Origin: Favolaschia claudopus
Taxonomy: Eukaryota; Basidiomycota; Agaricomycetes; Agaricales; Mycenaceae
Reading direction: 5' to 3'
DNA length: 64,000 bases
Assembly: GCA_037176885.1 (NCBI GenBank)
Contig: JAWWNJ010000229.1
Span: 1-64,000 of the forward strand
Shown: positions 1 to 10,821 of the stretch, in pieces
Layout: each line of letters opens with the position of its first letter
Numbering within the stretch: position 1 is the stretch's first letter
The notes under the pieces: model-generated
What the model was told of the DNA's origin: nothing
Databases searched by the model: none
The model's input: only the letters and a program-made list of their open reading frames with translations
Made by a program: the position numbers and the translations under genes

Positions 1-952
1 CTTGTTATTCCAAAATTCCAATGGACGACTTTTTCTAGGATCGCAGCTTCCACGAGTCCGTACGCGCCGCATTGCGACCCACGGCAGCATACCGTTCCAC
101 TTGGTCGTCTCCCACACTGCTGGCTCTTCATTTGCTTTCCTTCTCTCAAGTACTCATCCGCCCAAAGCCGAACCTTATGGTAACACGGACTGGACAGCTT
201 CGGTTAGGCCCACCGCCGTGATCGCCGAGCTGATTGGGATGATGGGCTGCACGTTGACCCCGAAACCTTCATCTCAAGCCGCTAAGTGGTGAATGGATAA
301 ATCCAGGCCACGAGTAGCAAATCCCATGCAAGAAAGAGCTATAATGTTCATTCGTTGGACAAATCGTGTTCCAAACACGCAGTTCTACGGCCTCAAGAAT
401 AGTTAAGTATCTCATCATCCCCCGGGCCACTTGAAGTTCAGGCCTGCCGAAGTACTCATATAGCGAACTCTACATTTTATTTGCTGTATTCCAAGGCGCA
501 GAAAATAATAAAATTAAAGGACTGTGTGTATCCCCGCTGCGTCATAATTCCAAAATACGGTCCATTCCAATTGAAATCCAAAACAGCTCACTTTGTTTTA
601 TTTTATTGTTCATTCCAGTCCGCGGGACAGTATCTGGGCAGCAGGTTTGATGGTATCTGTACGGGATCTACAGTTCAGCTTGTATCCAACACTGATCTAT
701 CAAGCTCAATTGCTAAGGGTGGTGGAGTTGCTGCGATTGACCCCGATCCACGTCACTCAAAACACGTTAACGAACGCTATCAAAACGCGTCAGATTCGTA
801 CAAGCACCGTGTTGAAAGGTGAGACTCGGAGTTGTAAAGGTAGCCCCCGAAATTCAAGGGCTCCCCTATGGACATGTGCATTTTGTGGTTGTTCCGGAAT
901 TGGGCGAGCGCCTGTCTCGCCTGCTGAACACATTCCTTCAACTTTCCATGAA
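1..952. other. no gene recognised
   Basis: Only short overlapping open frames on both strands, none with a recognisable motif, splice pattern or extended coding character. No tRNA-like or repeat structure stands out before the dispersed repeat that starts near 953. Confidence 0.5.
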
Positions 953-1240
953 TCTATATGAAGTTTGATTAAACAATTCCGGTATAGGCCGCAAATCGTG
1001 TTTAAGCAATGCTCTGTTAAACAGCTGCCTGGCTCCCATGCGTGTACCTGGGCCCTCGGCTGCATCGGTGCTGCAAGCCTGTTTAACATGGATCAAGCAG
1101 CAGTCCGTTAATCAGAACAGAACACTGAAAATCAAATCATTTAGTTTCCAGCTGTACTTAATCACTGTTAGTGCTACACACTAACAAAACAGCTCATCCG
1201 TTTAGCAGAACAAAACGTGTTTAACGGAACAGCGGACTCC
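953..1240 (+). repeat. dispersed GTTAA-rich repeat, copy 1
   Basis: Starts with a segment reading ATGAAGTTTGATTAAACAAT and continues with several GTTTAA/TTAACAGAACAG-like words. The same opening and order of words recurs at about 53756-54125 on the same strand and at about 7300-7495 on the opposite strand. No coding content and no clear terminal inverted repeat. The ends are approximate, judged from where similarity between copies fades. Confidence 0.5.
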
Positions 1241-3350
1241 ACTCGAACATGAAAGGAGAAACAAAAGCCATATTACTGTAAATGAGACTCACAGTAGCGA
1301 CATTGTTGAAGCAGGGAATGTCTTCGGCACCGCATTACCCAGACACCTACAGCTCGAACTCATTGGCCAAGGCCATCACGCGAGACAGAGGATGCTTATC
1401 ATTCATATGATCGGAAGGGACTGTTGGTCGATGATCGACGGCGTTCGGGCAAGTGGCATTTAGTTTAGCTGCGTGGATGAAAGCAGGTGGGTAGCCGTAC
1501 CTATCTTGCTTCCAAATTGGAGTGGGCAGTTTGTAGATGCGGGAGCGAGGAAGCCGGCATTAGGGCGTCGGTGTGGTAGTGTTGGCATCAGGATGACGTT
1601 CGTGAGCGCAGAGCGCGATCTTTGTCGACGTCGGTGTCCAGGCAAGAGAGGAATGTGTAAGTGGAGATAAATGGAGATAGGAAGTACACGCACCTCTTCC
1701 CCGTATGAATAGCCACGCGGAAGCGCGTTGTACTGGGCACCGTCTGTGCAGGGACCGGCTCAAAGAGAAATGTTGGTGGATGTGTTGATATGTATAGCGC
1801 TGGGCGCGAAGCTGCTTTGACCTGTGGACGTGACGCCGGGTGTTGGGAGATAGCAGGGGGGTGGGTTCTGCGCGGATGCATATGAGTAGGCGAAGCTACA
1901 GAAAAGTCAGCCGACGTACTTATTCTATCTTTCCCTAGCTTTCCGACTCTCCACCCTGCCGGTGATTGTCTGCCTGACGCTGAAGGATGTAGGCGACACC
2001 GGTGTAAAGTCGCGTGGGGGAAAGAACGGAGCGGGTCGAGTGTCGTCGAGAGTAGGGGGAGATAAGTAACCGAACGGTGCGTGGCGATGGTGGTAGCACA
2101 GAATCAAGCTGCCTTCGTGACGACATGTGACTATCACTATGTGTGACATTCCCATCACGTGTGTGTTTGCGTCGCGACAACAACGCGGTCACGTGAGTGC
2201 CATCTTATTTCGTCACCTCCACTCAACAGTCTCTGTAGCCTTCATGTCCTCAGCCGAATTCTACAAATGTGAGTCGGAAAAATGAGTTGAGCTGCGGTAC
2301 GTACTGGTCCATGTCTATGTGGCTCTCGACCTCTTCAGATTTCTCTTGGGTTTCTCAGAATCGGTTCACGTTAGAAACACGATAGAGTTTCGGTGTGTGT
2401 TGAAATTGGTGGAGGGATCAAATTACTCGATGGTTCGATCGTTCGACGGAAGATTGCTTCCCTTGTATCAGATATTAGAGAGCAGAGTACTAGTAGTTTG
2501 TTTCTCAATGGAACTGGTCACATAAATTCCCAGGTATAGGTACAATTTCCGGCCTCTGCAGTTCAGCAACGGCGCTTACTTCATTCGTCCTGGTCAAATT
2601 CCAAGATATCTGTGCTACACTGTTGCCAAAGAACAGCTCCGCAAGAAACTTACATTGATATCGCAGCTCGTTGAAATTCACACATAATGCTACACCTTTT
2701 GCCACCTCCGGGTTCAGCGGTTGGCATGACATTGCTCCTGTTGCCATCCTACGGAGCCTTGGTGGACAATAACATAATCAGGCGAGCTAACAAGGGTCGT
2801 CTCAATCATTTTCAGGGGCGAGAATTTGGGTCAGAAGATATTTTGAAGTTCAACTTTTTCCGAAGCGGGAACTAGCCCAAAACTAGCCTTCTTTTGCATA
2901 AGTGACAGAAGTAGAATAAACTTTAAAAAACCTCTTTCAATTAATGAGAATCTTCGCAGCTGAAATCATTGACCTTGAAACAAGCAAGCTGTTCAAATTT
3001 CGACTTTTACTCAGTTAGCAACTTGGATGAATGCGCAAATCAATCTGAGCCGACTTGGCCCGACACAATGCAAATTACAGTAACATTCAATCAGCAACAA
3101 AGACATTGATGCACTCGTGTCTAGTAGAAAATCGAAGAGTTCCAGAGTAAGAGAGTGAACGAGTTTCGGGCCTCGCGGCAAGAAAGATTGAAAGTGTTGG
3201 AGTCGAAACTTGGACGGAACGCAGATTTTTTTTTTTCACTCAAGTCGTGACAGCGTGTGAATTCACGTATCGTTTGTGTCACATCCGTCACAGTGACTCA
3301 CACGCTCTTTTGTCCTCTCCCACCACCCATCCTGTCCCCTTCGCGCTCAG
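1241..3350. other. no gene recognised
   Basis: Short shadow-like ORFs on both strands and a T-run near 3227-3236. The final 40 bases are pyrimidine-rich and end in CAG, which reads as a splice acceptor for the exon starting at 3351, so an upstream exon of that gene may lie here unrecognised. Confidence 0.4.
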
Positions 3351-3884
3351 GAGTGGTGGCGCGAGTTCACCCTCCACCAGCCTGATGCGCTTCCTCCCCA
3401 CATTGTACTAGTGACCGCTCGCCCGTTCTCTCCGGCTGAAGCAACTCGTCGCGACCGCGTGTCCTTTGTCCACCTCTTCGACAACTTTTTTCCTCGCCGT
3501 ACATCACAAGGTGTACGCGCGCTCCTGACAGATCTCTGTCATTCATGCTATGGGTTCAAGCCGTGGTTTCCCCAGGTTGGAGTGTTCGAAGGTACGTTGT
3601 CGGCTGTCTCCCAGTCACCGTCGCGTTGACAAACTATTCGTGTACAGGTCCTCTTCGCTTTCCGCGTTCTCCTGCACTATCGACATCAAATGCTGCAGAA
3701 CTCTGTCACCTGTACATTCGTTCGCTCGCCAGCGGCCAGACGGATATTTTAACTGCAATTTGCTTCAGGTGTGTCCCCACTACTGTCTTAGTACACACAA
3801 CGCTGAAGCCGGGTTCTACTAGGAGTCCCCTCAACCTACCGCCCTCAACTACTTGGTGTACCTTCGGTGTTATTGGCCGCTATG

Positions 3885-4085
3885 TGTGACGGAAGCGAAG
3901 GGACGTCGAATTCCGGCACACAGGGACCAAGCAAAGAACTGGGGTAAGTCCTAGATTGACCAAAGGAAAGCAATCTACGACAAAAGCTAACTACTTATAC
4001 TAGAAAATGGAGGCTGTGTATCAGAGTCTTGGCAACGACTCGGGGAAATATCACCGTGAGCAGATGCGAACGTCGATCCGTCACA
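3885..4085 (-). repeat. LTR (3' LTR of gag-only element)
   Basis: 201 bp, identical to 6643-6843 by eye, with TGTGAC..GTCACA termini. On the minus strand it contains a TATAAGTA-like box (complement of about 3994-4002). Confidence 0.92.
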
Positions 4086-4262
4086 TCCGCCCTCCAGATC
4101 GTCGACAACGACGAGCTCAATATCTAGTCAGAAAATAAATAAATCATGTTCAAACACAATTCAATGTACGAAATGGTCTTCGAAAAATCAAAATCAAACC
4201 ATTCGGGTCTCCTCGCCCTCCTCGACGACCATTTCGATGCCGAGGAAGGAAATCATGCGAAT

Positions 4263-6566
4263 TTAGAAGTGTTCAAGTACTTCTGTGCTCTCCAAAAGAG
4301 CATCGCGATCAGTTGTCAGTGCGAAATCAACAGCATGGGACGCAAATCCAGGAGGTTTACCTTTGGAAACCATTGTGTTCAATTCAGGACAGTTGCGGGA
4401 AAGGTGTCCATGCACCCCGCAATTAAAGCACAAGCCGGCTGCAAGGTATTCATTCCGCTTCTTGGCAGACAATTGGCCGCCGTTGTCACGAGATTTCGAC
4501 TTGGGAGGTTCGGGTTCAGCACTGGAAACCGAGATAACGCGCCCTCCGGTACGACGTTTCTCGTTCACATCTGTTTCCAATTTGGGTTCATCGGGTCTGG
4601 TCTGAGTTTTCAAATTACTCGGCCCAGTAGTTTCTATCGAGTCATCGGGTTCGTCAACGTTGACGATAATCTCGGCGCTTTCGGCGCCAGCGGTAACTTC
4701 AGCCCAAGTAGAAATCTCAGGATCAAGTTTGTCACGAAACATCTCTTTCCGGATGTTGGCGTTGAGGCTACGCCAAAACATAACAACCTTCTCCTGATTG
4801 GCTTCGAGCCCAATCGTGTTGAAGATTCGTTCCCATTCGGCTTTATGAACCAAAACCGATTTATTCCGTTGAACGCAAAGGCCCAACAATGTGCGTTGCT
4901 TCTCGCGATAATTCACAGGGAAACAAAAGTTGAATAATCCCCAGAAGAAATCACTCAAAGACCACACTTTATCGTCGTTCTCAACCTTGCTGTTGTAGTA
5001 CTCAAGAGCACGACTCGTCAAGTGATATGACAAGTAGAAGACACGTTCATCAACGGGCACTTTTCCAACTTTGACATAGTTGGATCCTTCTTTCACAAAT
5101 CGGTGAAATGCGACGGCATCAGGTGAGCCATCGTATTCTCTGGGAGGAATGGGCTTCAGAATCATTCGATCTTTCTTAGTACGAGAATTTCTACTCCTTC
5201 TCGAGGAACGTCGCTTGCGACGGTGCCGTGTTGGGTGAGACCTCCCCGGCCCTGATCCATCTGACGACTCAGAATCTGAGCCAGAAGAGTCGGATGGTTC
5301 GGATGGGGTTGGTGAACCGTCTACACGGTCGGCATTGCGGAGCGTGCGCTCGATGAAGCTGCCGGGAACGATGCGCGCAGCAGGGGTTGGTTCGGGACGG
5401 AATCCCGGACCGCGGGGCGGATCGACCGTGATCTGCCTGTCAATGCTGTGTTTGACAGCTGTCTGTGCCTTGGTTAACTTAACTTTCGGCGTCGTCCGAG
5501 AACGTTGCAAGCTACTAATCTGCTCTTGCAGATCAGCAATCTTTTCGTCTATGCTCTGGCCAGAGGCGACGGTATCTTTCATCGGCTTGAGCAATGGTCT
5601 CGGAATTCGGGGTTCGGGTGAAGCCAAGGTGATTGGCATCCGATCAAAGAACCCAGGTGGCGGTGAATGCTGTTCTTCTTTGACAGCACGGCGAATTTCG
5701 GCAAAATTATCAAAAGCGGCTCTTTGCGCGTCGATATCGCGCTCAGAGAAATCTTCCGAAAAACCTGCTGCTCCCCAGTTGCGGGGGTCAGCACCTTTAC
5801 CCTTCCGGCGGGAGGTTCCTACACCAGATGGTATAACCGGACTGACAATATTTTCAGGCACATTCATTGCCGATCTATCATCAATATCAATCAAATTCGT
5901 GATCTCATCATGTGGCGGGATCTCATGCGGGATAGTTACTCCGCGCTCCGACGCTGCAGCCAGGGCTTCCTGAGCCAGAGCCTGGTGACGACGAGCAATA
6001 CTCACCAGCTCATTAACACTCATATTGTGAATCGCACGGGATACGGTTGAGGTGGAGTGGGACACAACATCATTTACTACGGTACGAGAACCCATAGAAT
6101 TCTGACGAACCGGTGTTGCCATGCGAGACATAGCAACACCCTCGTTGAGCATCCCCCAATCCACGGCAGAGGTCAATACGGGCTCAGAGAGCTCGGTATG
6201 CGTCGAGGGTATCGACAATGAGGTCTCGTTGCGCAGAGGCAACGGTTCGACGCCCGAAGGCGAAGCGGTCTCACCACCCGAAGGTGATGGAGTCTTGCTA
6301 CCCAAAGGCAGCGGTGTATCTACACGAGAGGAAGGTCCACCCGAGACCGCCCGACTGTACAAGAGGTCGGGAGAGACGGGGCGTGACTTTGTCGAGGAGG
6401 CACGAATCTCCGGTCGGTGAGTCTCAGAGCGGAGACTCACGGAGTTGGCAGCGCTAACAGGTCTCAGTACAGACATTCCAGGTCCAGGAACGGGGACACG
6501 AGTATGAGAGCGGAGCGGGTAGCGAGCGCGGCCAGGATCAGTCATCTGGGTCGATGTCGAGCACAA
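4263..6566 (-). CDS. Gag polyprotein with CCHC zinc knuckle (Ty3/Gypsy-like)
   Basis: A 767-residue ORF filling most of the internal region. Residues 1-300 are Ser/Pro/Thr-rich and low complexity. A basic, Arg-rich stretch (RHRRKRRSSRRSRNSRTKK) sits near residue 460. The region at about 475-640 has the composition and order of a retrotransposon Gag capsid domain (YDGSPDAVAFHRFVKEG, then a W-rich helical segment). A nucleocapsid-type zinc knuckle CFNCGVHGHLSRNC (C-x2-C-x4-H-x4-C) lies at residues 713-726. The frame is intact. The first ATG at 6566 is used; an internal MTDPGR nine codons on is an alternative start. The protein should form virus-like particles and package RNA; no enzyme domain follows. 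A Lys-Ser-Arg-x-Val-x-Pro-x-Leu-Leu motif near residue 60 is shared with the partial Gag at 63557. Confidence 0.88.
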   Translation of the reverse strand: MCSTSTQMTDPGRARYPLRSHTRVPVPGPGMSVLRPVSAANSVSLRSETHRPEIRASSTKSRPVSPDLLYSRAVSGGPSSRVDTPLPLGSKTPSPSGGETASPSGVEPLPLRNETSLSIPSTHTELSEPVLTSAVDWGMLNEGVAMSRMATPVRQNSMGSRTVVNDVVSHSTSTVSRAIHNMSVNELVSIARRHQALAQEALAAASERGVTIPHEIPPHDEITNLIDIDDRSAMNVPENIVSPVIPSGVGTSRRKGKGADPRNWGAAGFSEDFSERDIDAQRAAFDNFAEIRRAVKEEQHSPPPGFFDRMPITLASPEPRIPRPLLKPMKDTVASGQSIDEKIADLQEQISSLQRSRTTPKVKLTKAQTAVKHSIDRQITVDPPRGPGFRPEPTPAARIVPGSFIERTLRNADRVDGSPTPSEPSDSSGSDSESSDGSGPGRSHPTRHRRKRRSSRRSRNSRTKKDRMILKPIPPREYDGSPDAVAFHRFVKEGSNYVKVGKVPVDERVFYLSYHLTSRALEYYNSKVENDDKVWSLSDFFWGLFNFCFPVNYREKQRTLLGLCVQRNKSVLVHKAEWERIFNTIGLEANQEKVVMFWRSLNANIRKEMFRDKLDPEISTWAEVTAGAESAEIIVNVDEPDDSIETTGPSNLKTQTRPDEPKLETDVNEKRRTGGRVISVSSAEPEPPKSKSRDNGGQLSAKKRNEYLAAGLCFNCGVHGHLSRNCPELNTMVSKGKPPGFASHAVDFALTTDRDALLESTEVLEHF

Positions 6567-6642
6567 ATCAGAGAGGAGGGGTCGGGGGTAAGCGAGGTCA
6601 AGTGCGTCGACAGTCTGCTAGGAGCTTGTGAAGTTCAAAAGA

Positions 6643-6843
6643 TGTGACGGAAGCGAAGGGACGTCGAATTCCGGCACACAGGGACCAAGCAAAGAACTGG
6701 GGTAAGTCCTAGATTGACCAAAGGAAAGCAATCTACGACAAAAGCTAACTACTTATACTAGAAAATGGAGGCTGTGTATCAGAGTCTTGGCAACGACTCG
6801 GGGAAATATCACCGTGAGCAGATGCGAACGTCGATCCGTCACA
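6643..6843 (-). repeat. LTR (5' LTR of gag-only element)
   Basis: 201 bp, identical to 3885-4085. It lies upstream of Gag on the minus strand and so would carry the promoter. The adjoining internal sequence (complement of about 6612-6642) gives no primer-binding site I can assign to a tRNA. Confidence 0.92.
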
Positions 6844-7062
6844 CTATGACAACATTTCTTTGTCTCACCGTCTGATTCGCGTAAGTGCAGATTTTGTGCA
6901 CTGGGATATCTACTGAATCAGCACGTTTTTTTCTTGCTTTCTCGTTTCAGGATGCCCTCCCTATTTTGTCCCGACTCCTCTTTGCGCCCATCTTTCTCGA
7001 TTCGACTAGCATCTTGCGATGCGGAGGCAACATCATGCAGGGTGATGTCAAGTGCGAACACG

Positions 7063-8502
7063 GTGCGTATTTACTTGTTTCATTGCCCTTCTGCTTGTCA
7101 TCTCGACAAGACGAGCAGTCGTTTGCTTCTCTCTTCTATCCAACAAGTTTCTTTGCTGTTTCATGTTCTGCTGCATTGCTAAACGGTTCAACGAATACTC
7201 TTTATGTTGCATCGTTGATCAACGCTGTTTTGTTAATCAGTTGATAAACGCAACCTGTATGTAGGGGTCCGTGAATATACATTTTTGTTTTCTCACTTGG
7301 TTCGTTATGGTGTTTTAGTTAATCACTGATTAACAATCTGTGCTTAATTGGTCTTAAACAGGCTCCAGCTGAGACCTACAGTGTAGTTCGTAGGGGAATA
7401 TAGGCAGCCCGTGTGCTGTTTAAACAAACAGTGCTTAAACCTGATTTTCGGCCTATACCGCAATTGATTAATCAAGCTTTATATGGTTACTGAACTTTCC
7501 CCTGTTTTTGTCTTCCTATTTTCCGAGGCTAGCAATTTTTGAATTTTACGTACTCGAGGGCTAAATTTTGAAGCTCCAAATTCAACTTCGCGGCCGATTG
7601 GCAACACAAAGAACCAGTTGAGGGTCTGAACAAGGTCAAGAGCCGTCTTTCAGCTCGTGTTTTTCTATAACCTATTCTCAAAGTCTACATAACCAAGCTC
7701 TAGCTCGAATGCAGTCAAATCCCAGTTGAAGAAAAGGTCGTTGAGAGAGTCGATAAAGCGAGTCTAAGGATGTTGATCAAGATGTTGATGGTAGTAAAAG
7801 AGCTGCTAATGAACAGGCAAGGTGCAACATCTTCCGAATTGCAGAATGGGGGATGCATTCAAACGTGCCAACAATTGCAACGAAGGACCGGCGAAGATAA
7901 TAATCGTTGGTATATATTCAGAGACGTGAACGAGAGGTCTTGTGAGGCGGAATAGTGTAGAATATCGTGGTTCAATCGTGTGGAGTTCTTGTGGATGGGA
8001 AACACTCGTACACTGTCGGATGCAACGGTTGAAGCGGCGAACAATATCACAGAAAGCAAAGAAAAATTGTAAGTTTACTGCTTGCCAAGACTTCTAAGGA
8101 CAATCCCAGAAACCGAACTTGTTTAGTGTGTCTATCATTTCGGGGATTTGAACCTCCAGAATGGTAGTTATGCCGTGTTGACCTATTCAAACCAGCAAAA
8201 CAAACTTTCAGTGAAGTTACGTAACGGTACCTCTATCCTCTTTCTTGCTGGTGCGCCGGTAGTGACTGGCGTAGCACAAAGTTCAAACAGAAGGATGCCT
8301 CCGGAGTCCTGACATCCCAAAACGTCAACCCCATCACGGCAATCACGAAAGCCGCAGTGCCGCCGCATCTAGATCAAGCTGTCCAGTCCATGTTGCCATA
8401 AACTCAAGAACCACTGCAGCCCTCAATGTGAGTAAAGTGGTTTCCTACTCAGAATGAACAGTAGTTTCATAATTTGAGGTGTATTAAACATCGGATTTTC
8501 CA
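7063..8502. other. no gene recognised; contains inverted copy of GTTAA repeat
   Basis: About 7300-7495 is the minus-strand copy of the dispersed GTTAA-rich repeat also seen at 953 and 53756. The remainder has only short ORFs without motifs. A GGTTCAAATCC-like B-box on the minus strand near 8140-8150 has no tRNA fold around it. Confidence 0.5.
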
Positions 8503-9842
8503 AAGCCCCTTGGGCAAGGGGGTGTCGGGATTAAAAATTCGGATATAGGGTCGATAAATTTTTTAAGGCCTTAGCTCGACCCCCCCTCCCCCCCTCCCCC
8601 CCTATATAGGGTAAAAATTTCCCACAATTGCCATCAAGCCTCTCTGCCGATTTCGCGGCAACTCCCAATTTTCTGTATGTTTGGGTGCAAGAAGTCAAGA
8701 TTACACCTAGTAATTACATAGCTTGAGTTGATATATGGTCTAATACTCTTTGAACGCCTTTACAGCTGATACAAATGCACTTCTGTCACCTGATCAAAGA
8801 GTATTTGAACAGTAACCTTAGGTATAAGGAAGGTATAAGTGATTAGTATAGAGTTGATGCAATGTATAGAGTCTCAAGAGATCTAATGGTGTAGAATACA
8901 GCTCACTCTTCTATTTTCCGACGCAATTTGCGAACATCGACCACAACTTACCGCGTGATGTCACTGGCGTAGCGTGCGAAATCTCACCAAATCCGGAAAT
9001 TTTCCGCCTTCACTCTTTCTTGGACAAAATTATTGCTCCTGGGTACTGTAGCCCTTTGTATGGGTGAAACGTAACGCGTAACGCCCGCCCTGTTTCGTTT
9101 CAACGGTAACGCATAACGGTCGGGTGGTTTCCCTGAGGACTGCGTGACATACAAAGATGTCGAATTATCATGTTTGTGGCTGTAAAATCTAGCTGAATCT
9201 ACTGCTATAACTTGGCTATAACCCTCCTCCTCCTCACTGCACTCAATCACTCTCTACAATCTTCGTCAAGATAGAACCGGTACGGTGCATCGGAGACCAC
9301 GGGCAAGGTGCTGGGAAGGTGTACCAGAAGCTGGCCGAGGTATACAGTTTAACTAGTCGCTCGAAGAGGGCTTGTGGTGGACCCGTCGCTGGTTTAGGTG
9401 TCTGAGCGTGCGCCACGGCGCAGTGTTCATGAAAAAGAAAAAAGGTGTATTACGGAGCCCGTAACAGGAGAAATGCAATCACAAAGGGCTATGGATACAA
9501 AGAAAGCATAAACGAGAGCTAAAAATTGCCCAGAATCCGTTCAACGTTTGGAAATAGATTTTATCGGTGTTTGCCCGCCCGTTTCCAAAATTCTATGATG
9601 TCACGCATAACGCTGAGGCCGTTTCTGGTTTCCATGCGTAGCGTTTCCAGTCACGCTCGAGGGTCTGTTTCACCCATACAAAGTGCTACAGTATGCCAAA
9701 TACCATTTTATGGGTGCCGGTGAGGCTGGGAAGCTTGTGAGTAAGTACCCCCCACAAAACTTTTAAGGACCTTCCCCGACCCCCCCTCCCCCCCACCCCC
9801 GGTCCAAAATTTTAATCCCGACACCCCCTTGCCCTTGGGCTC
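8503..9842. mobile_element. TIR-bounded element with C-rich internal direct repeats
   Basis: An inverted pair of about 25 bp (GGGCAAGGGGGTGTCGGGAT at 8512-8531 and its complement ending at 9834) bounds 1.3 kb. Just inside the ends, a C-rich tract recurs in direct orientation (TTAAGG..GACCCCCCCTCCCC at about 8563-8605 and 9767-9800). No transposase. A TA-flanked MITE (9046-9691) is nested inside. No clear target duplication could be fixed, so the outer limits are approximate. Confidence 0.5.
9046..9691 (+). mobile_element. MITE, family A copy 1 (TA-flanked)
   Basis: A 646-bp element with ends reading CTGTAG(C)CCTTTGTATGGG on both strands (25-bp TIR with one mismatch), flanked by TA on both sides (9044-9045, 9692-9693). 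No transposase ORF. A near-identical copy in opposite orientation is at 50347-50987, which makes the boundaries reliable. The TA target suggests mobilisation by a Tc1/mariner-type transposase. Confidence 0.85.
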
Positions 9843-10821
9843 ACCCTCAACTTTCGGTCACATTTTGTCACACTTATTCTCACGACTGTTCCCTCAAAAA
9901 ATTCACATTGTAATCCCGCCCTCTAGGATTGTGAGCCTCGAAACCGCGGCTGTGTAGGAGCCTGTCCTAAACGTCTGGGTTTCCGAGATTAAAATGCTTT
10001 TGCTACACTGTGCGAAGGATCATGAAATCCATCATGAAGAATCCAGCTGAATTTTGCTAAGTCCACGTCCTTCTACAAGATGTATTGAGTGAATATTTAT
10101 GTCACTGATATTACATGTAGCTCATTACTAATAAATTGCGGCAAGGGTGGGACCACTGAATTATAACCCAAGACCTAACAGAAACAGCCGTATCACAACA
10201 CGTGGGAACATCGATGTCAACAGGGTTTAACGCCCAGGGTTATTACTCGTTATTGAAGCGCGTGTACACACAAATGTGGATGATTTATATGTGAGAAGTA
10301 GCTTAGACACAGCTGAACTTCACGCTTCGACAGATTCCAGTACAAACCACTCAGAGTCAATGCAGGGAATTGTCGTCGCGCATCAGTCCGATCTCCCATG
10401 GGCCCAAAATCAGTATGGCTGTGTAGAGTTCGTGATCTCTCACGGAGGTACCATCAGATGGCGTCCCTCGCCAATCGAGTCATCCGACTCGACCACGACT
10501 CGGCCGGTTCGATTCCGCCTCGAGTTTATTCGAGTTGTGCCTCTCAAAAAGGAAAGTCCATGGATTTTACAGGGATCCGGACCGTTTTTTGAGGGCGAAG
10601 GGAACTATGATTCATCCTCTAAGCATTCCTCCATAAACGAAAGGGATACATCTACGTTTCGTTGCTTCAAGTGCTTGTCGATGGCGGCATCGGAAAAGGC
10701 CGAGCATTCGAAAGACGCATGACGTCAGCTCCGAAGCACCGGTTCCCCTGGCGCTGTGGGAAACTCGACTGCCAACTCGAGTCGGAACTCGGGTAAGCCA
10801 GATACAAAACTATGTATTGTA
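9843..10821. other. no gene recognised; one unclassified 148-aa ORF
   Basis: A plus-strand ORF at 10276-10722 (148 aa, starting MDDLYVRS) has no recognised domain. It contains a CFKC pair near its end. It overlaps other open frames and may be fortuitous. Confidence 0.3.

Larger units (their letters stand above)
3880..6848 (-). mobile_element. gag-only LTR retrotransposon with CTATG target duplication
   Basis: Two identical 201-bp LTRs (3885-4085 and 6643-6843) enclose 2557 bp of internal DNA. Each LTR starts TGTGAC and ends GTCACA. The 5-bp sequence CTATG flanks both sides (3880-3884 and 6844-6848), as expected of integrase-mediated insertion. Read on the minus strand, a purine-rich tract directly precedes the 3' LTR (complement of 4086-4096, TGGAGGGCGGA), fitting a polypurine tract. 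The only long ORF is Gag; protease, reverse transcriptase, RNase H and integrase are absent. Identical LTRs point to a recent insertion. Its movement would need enzymes from another element, and the Gag and LTR resemble those of the element entering at the right edge of the window. Confidence 0.93.
3351..7062 (+). pseudogene. unrecognised multi-exon gene split by an LTR retrotransposon
   Basis: A plausible spliced gene whose family I do not recognise. Exon 3351-3591 encodes a stretch beginning EWWREF after a pyrimidine-rich acceptor. A 56-bp intron, 3592-3647 (GTACGT..ACAG), keeps the frame into an exon from 3648. The reading then runs to 3884, where the gag-only LTR element is inserted. It resumes after 6843: joining across one copy of the CTATG duplication gives a continuous reading (GVIGRYDNISLSHRLIR), then a 70-bp intron (6881-6950, GTAAGT..TTCAG) and an exon to 7062 before GTGCGT. 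A further intron around 3768-3870 is possible. No catalytic or structural motif is visible. It could itself be part of an older repeat. The exon structure is inferred from splice signals and frame only. Confidence 0.4.

Noticed and set aside
8130..8170. tRNA-like B box (GGTTCAAATCC on the minus strand)
   Set aside because: The flanking bases do not form a T-stem of five pairs, no acceptor stem closes around it, and no A box lies at a suitable distance.
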